Assembly (NCBI RefSeq): GCF_001458415.1
Contig: NZ_CYSD01000042.1
Coordinates: forward strand, 372,001-436,000
DNA: 64,000 nt
Source of the DNA: Tritonibacter multivorans
Lineage (GTDB): Bacteria > Pseudomonadota > Alphaproteobacteria > Rhodobacterales > Rhodobacteraceae
Reading direction: 5' to 3'
The stretch's first letter is position 1; every line of letters begins with the position of its first letter. Position numbers and translations under genes: made by a program. The notes below the pieces were generated by a model. It was not told the DNA's origin and searched no databases. It saw nothing but the letters and a program-made list of their open reading frames with translations. This document shows positions 63,189-64,000 of this stretch, one piece after another.

Positions 63189-64000
63189 ATGCGAGGTTTC
63201 CTTGGTGGAGTGAGCGTGGGCGCATTGGTGGCCATGGGCGGGGCGGCAATGGTGTCCCTGTCGGTGCCCCTGCCGAAATCGGTCGAGGTCAGCGACATCA
63301 AAGCGCCGCAAACGCCGGTTGAACTGGAGGCGGGTGCGCAGCCGGAAACGGATGGCACGCCGGATGCCGATCTGGTGGAAACCGCCCCCCGCAGCCCGGC
63401 AGGCGACAGCGCCGCAGGGGCCGACCAACCGGCGGAATTCGACACCACAGCGGTCAATAAACCCGCAGCCGGAACCGAAGCCTCGGCTCTGGAGGGTGGC
63501 GACAGCGCCACCGCCGTTCAAAGTCCTGACTTGCAAGACACCGTGCAAGACACTGGGCAGGATACTGGGCAGGACACCGCAAACGCTGGCGCGCCAGACA
63601 GCGCGCTACAGCCGCTGCCCGAACCTGCCTCAGAGGCCGTGCCAACGGTGAACACCGACACCGCAGCGCCTGTCCCCCTGCCAGAGGCACCCGCCACCAC
63701 ACAGGAAACCACACAGGCGCCTGTCTCTGCCGAAGTCCAGTCGCCGCAGATCCCGCAGATCAGCGACGACAGTGGCACCGGGCTGACGGATGTGGCGGCG
63801 CTGCCGGATGCGCCTTCCGCACCGGACAGCGGCCTTGGCAATGATGCGACCCAGCCGACACCGCTTCCAGAGGTGTCAGATCTGACCCCGGAAGAAGATA
63901 GCATTGCAGCGCCCTCCGAAACCCCGGCGCCCACCGCCGCCGATCTGGGCGATGGTTCTGGCGACGGCGTGCGCATGGCAGACCTGCCTCAGGCCGGGGC
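63189..64000 (+). CDS. Probable divergent polysaccharide deacetylase, N-terminal part
   Basis: The frame is open from ATG 63189 to the last base, so it runs off the window; 270 residues are visible. The product begins with a hydrophobic anchor or signal (MRGFLGGVSVGALVAMGG) ending near LSVPLP, followed by a long low-complexity region rich in Ala, Pro, Asp, Glu and Thr. This N terminus and Pro-rich linker resemble roseobacter proteins annotated as divergent polysaccharide deacetylases, whose catalytic domain would lie to the right of the window; that part is inference. A tandem QDTG/QDTV repeat occurs near residues 116-131. Divergent from trpG. Confidence 0.6.
   Translation, partial: MRGFLGGVSVGALVAMGGAAMVSLSVPLPKSVEVSDIKAPQTPVELEAGAQPETDGTPDADLVETAPRSPAGDSAAGADQPAEFDTTAVNKPAAGTEASALEGGDSATAVQSPDLQDTVQDTGQDTGQDTANAGAPDSALQPLPEPASEAVPTVNTDTAAPVPLPEAPATTQETTQAPVSAEVQSPQIPQISDDSGTGLTDVAALPDAPSAPDSGLGNDATQPTPLPEVSDLTPEEDSIAAPSETPAPTAADLGDGSGDGVRMADLPQAG

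Overview
The window reads as chromosomal DNA of a Rhodobacteraceae (Roseobacter-clade) alphaproteobacterium. The evidence is the high G+C coding sequence, alphaproteobacterial SOS boxes of the GTTC-N7-GTTC type, a trpG-trpD-trpC-moaC-moeA-lexA cluster, a fused indolepyruvate oxidoreductase, Hint and RTX proteins typical of marine roseobacters, and a gene-transfer-agent type endolysin/holin pair. I cannot name genus or species. It is mostly housekeeping and metabolic DNA. I saw no rRNA, tRNA, CRISPR array, insertion sequence or prophage.

Layout. 1-5.3 kb: end of an AsmA-like protein, queA, an MFS transporter and a DUF924 protein. 5.5-13 kb: lpdA, a duplicated pair of small proteins with a divergent LysR gene, a second MFS transporter, and uvrA under an SOS box. 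13-16 kb: a 4-TM protein divergent from an MmyB-type XRE regulator, then a choice-of-anchor/Hint protein. 16-25 kb: distal valine catabolism (acyl-CoA dehydrogenase, 3-hydroxyisobutyryl-CoA hydrolase, mmsB, and further on mmsA with its divergent LysR gene), split by a TPR/GT41 glycosyltransferase and a Tat-exported L,D-transpeptidase. 24.8-32 kb: CBS protein, coaD, gap, DUF808 protein, tkt, a coiled-coil protein and zapA. 32.5-39 kb: an RTX protein, a bolA/small membrane protein/grxD operon, purL, a strong small-RNA candidate, a methyltransferase and a LysR gene. 39.6-51.8 kb: indolepyruvate ferredoxin oxidoreductase, acyltransferase, murI, argC, and a ccmE-[endolysin-holin]-ccmF-ccmH cluster, then a DUF2087 protein and an enoyl-CoA hydratase. 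52-64 kb: gltA, gltX, comEC, lexA, then moeA, a DUF4357 gene, moaC, trpC, ung, trpD and trpG on the minus strand, and the start of a probable divergent polysaccharide deacetylase running off the right edge.

Working together. lexA and uvrA carry the same SOS operator. The valine genes convert isobutyryl-CoA to propionyl-CoA. bolA and grxD suggest Fe-S/iron homeostasis, with a 40-residue membrane protein translated between them. The ccm genes mature c-type cytochromes, and the lysis pair inside them probably releases gene transfer agent particles. gap, tkt, lpdA and gltA are central-carbon genes. gap has four related LacI-type palindromes upstream, and lpdA has one of similar type.

The most interesting non-coding signals are the small RNA at 37520-37594, the operator array at 27279-27366, a 90-base paired element at 30658-30747, the mmsA/LysR dyad, and a two-copy 3'-end repeat found just after uvrA and tkt. 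I did not find a clearly new defence or mobile system.
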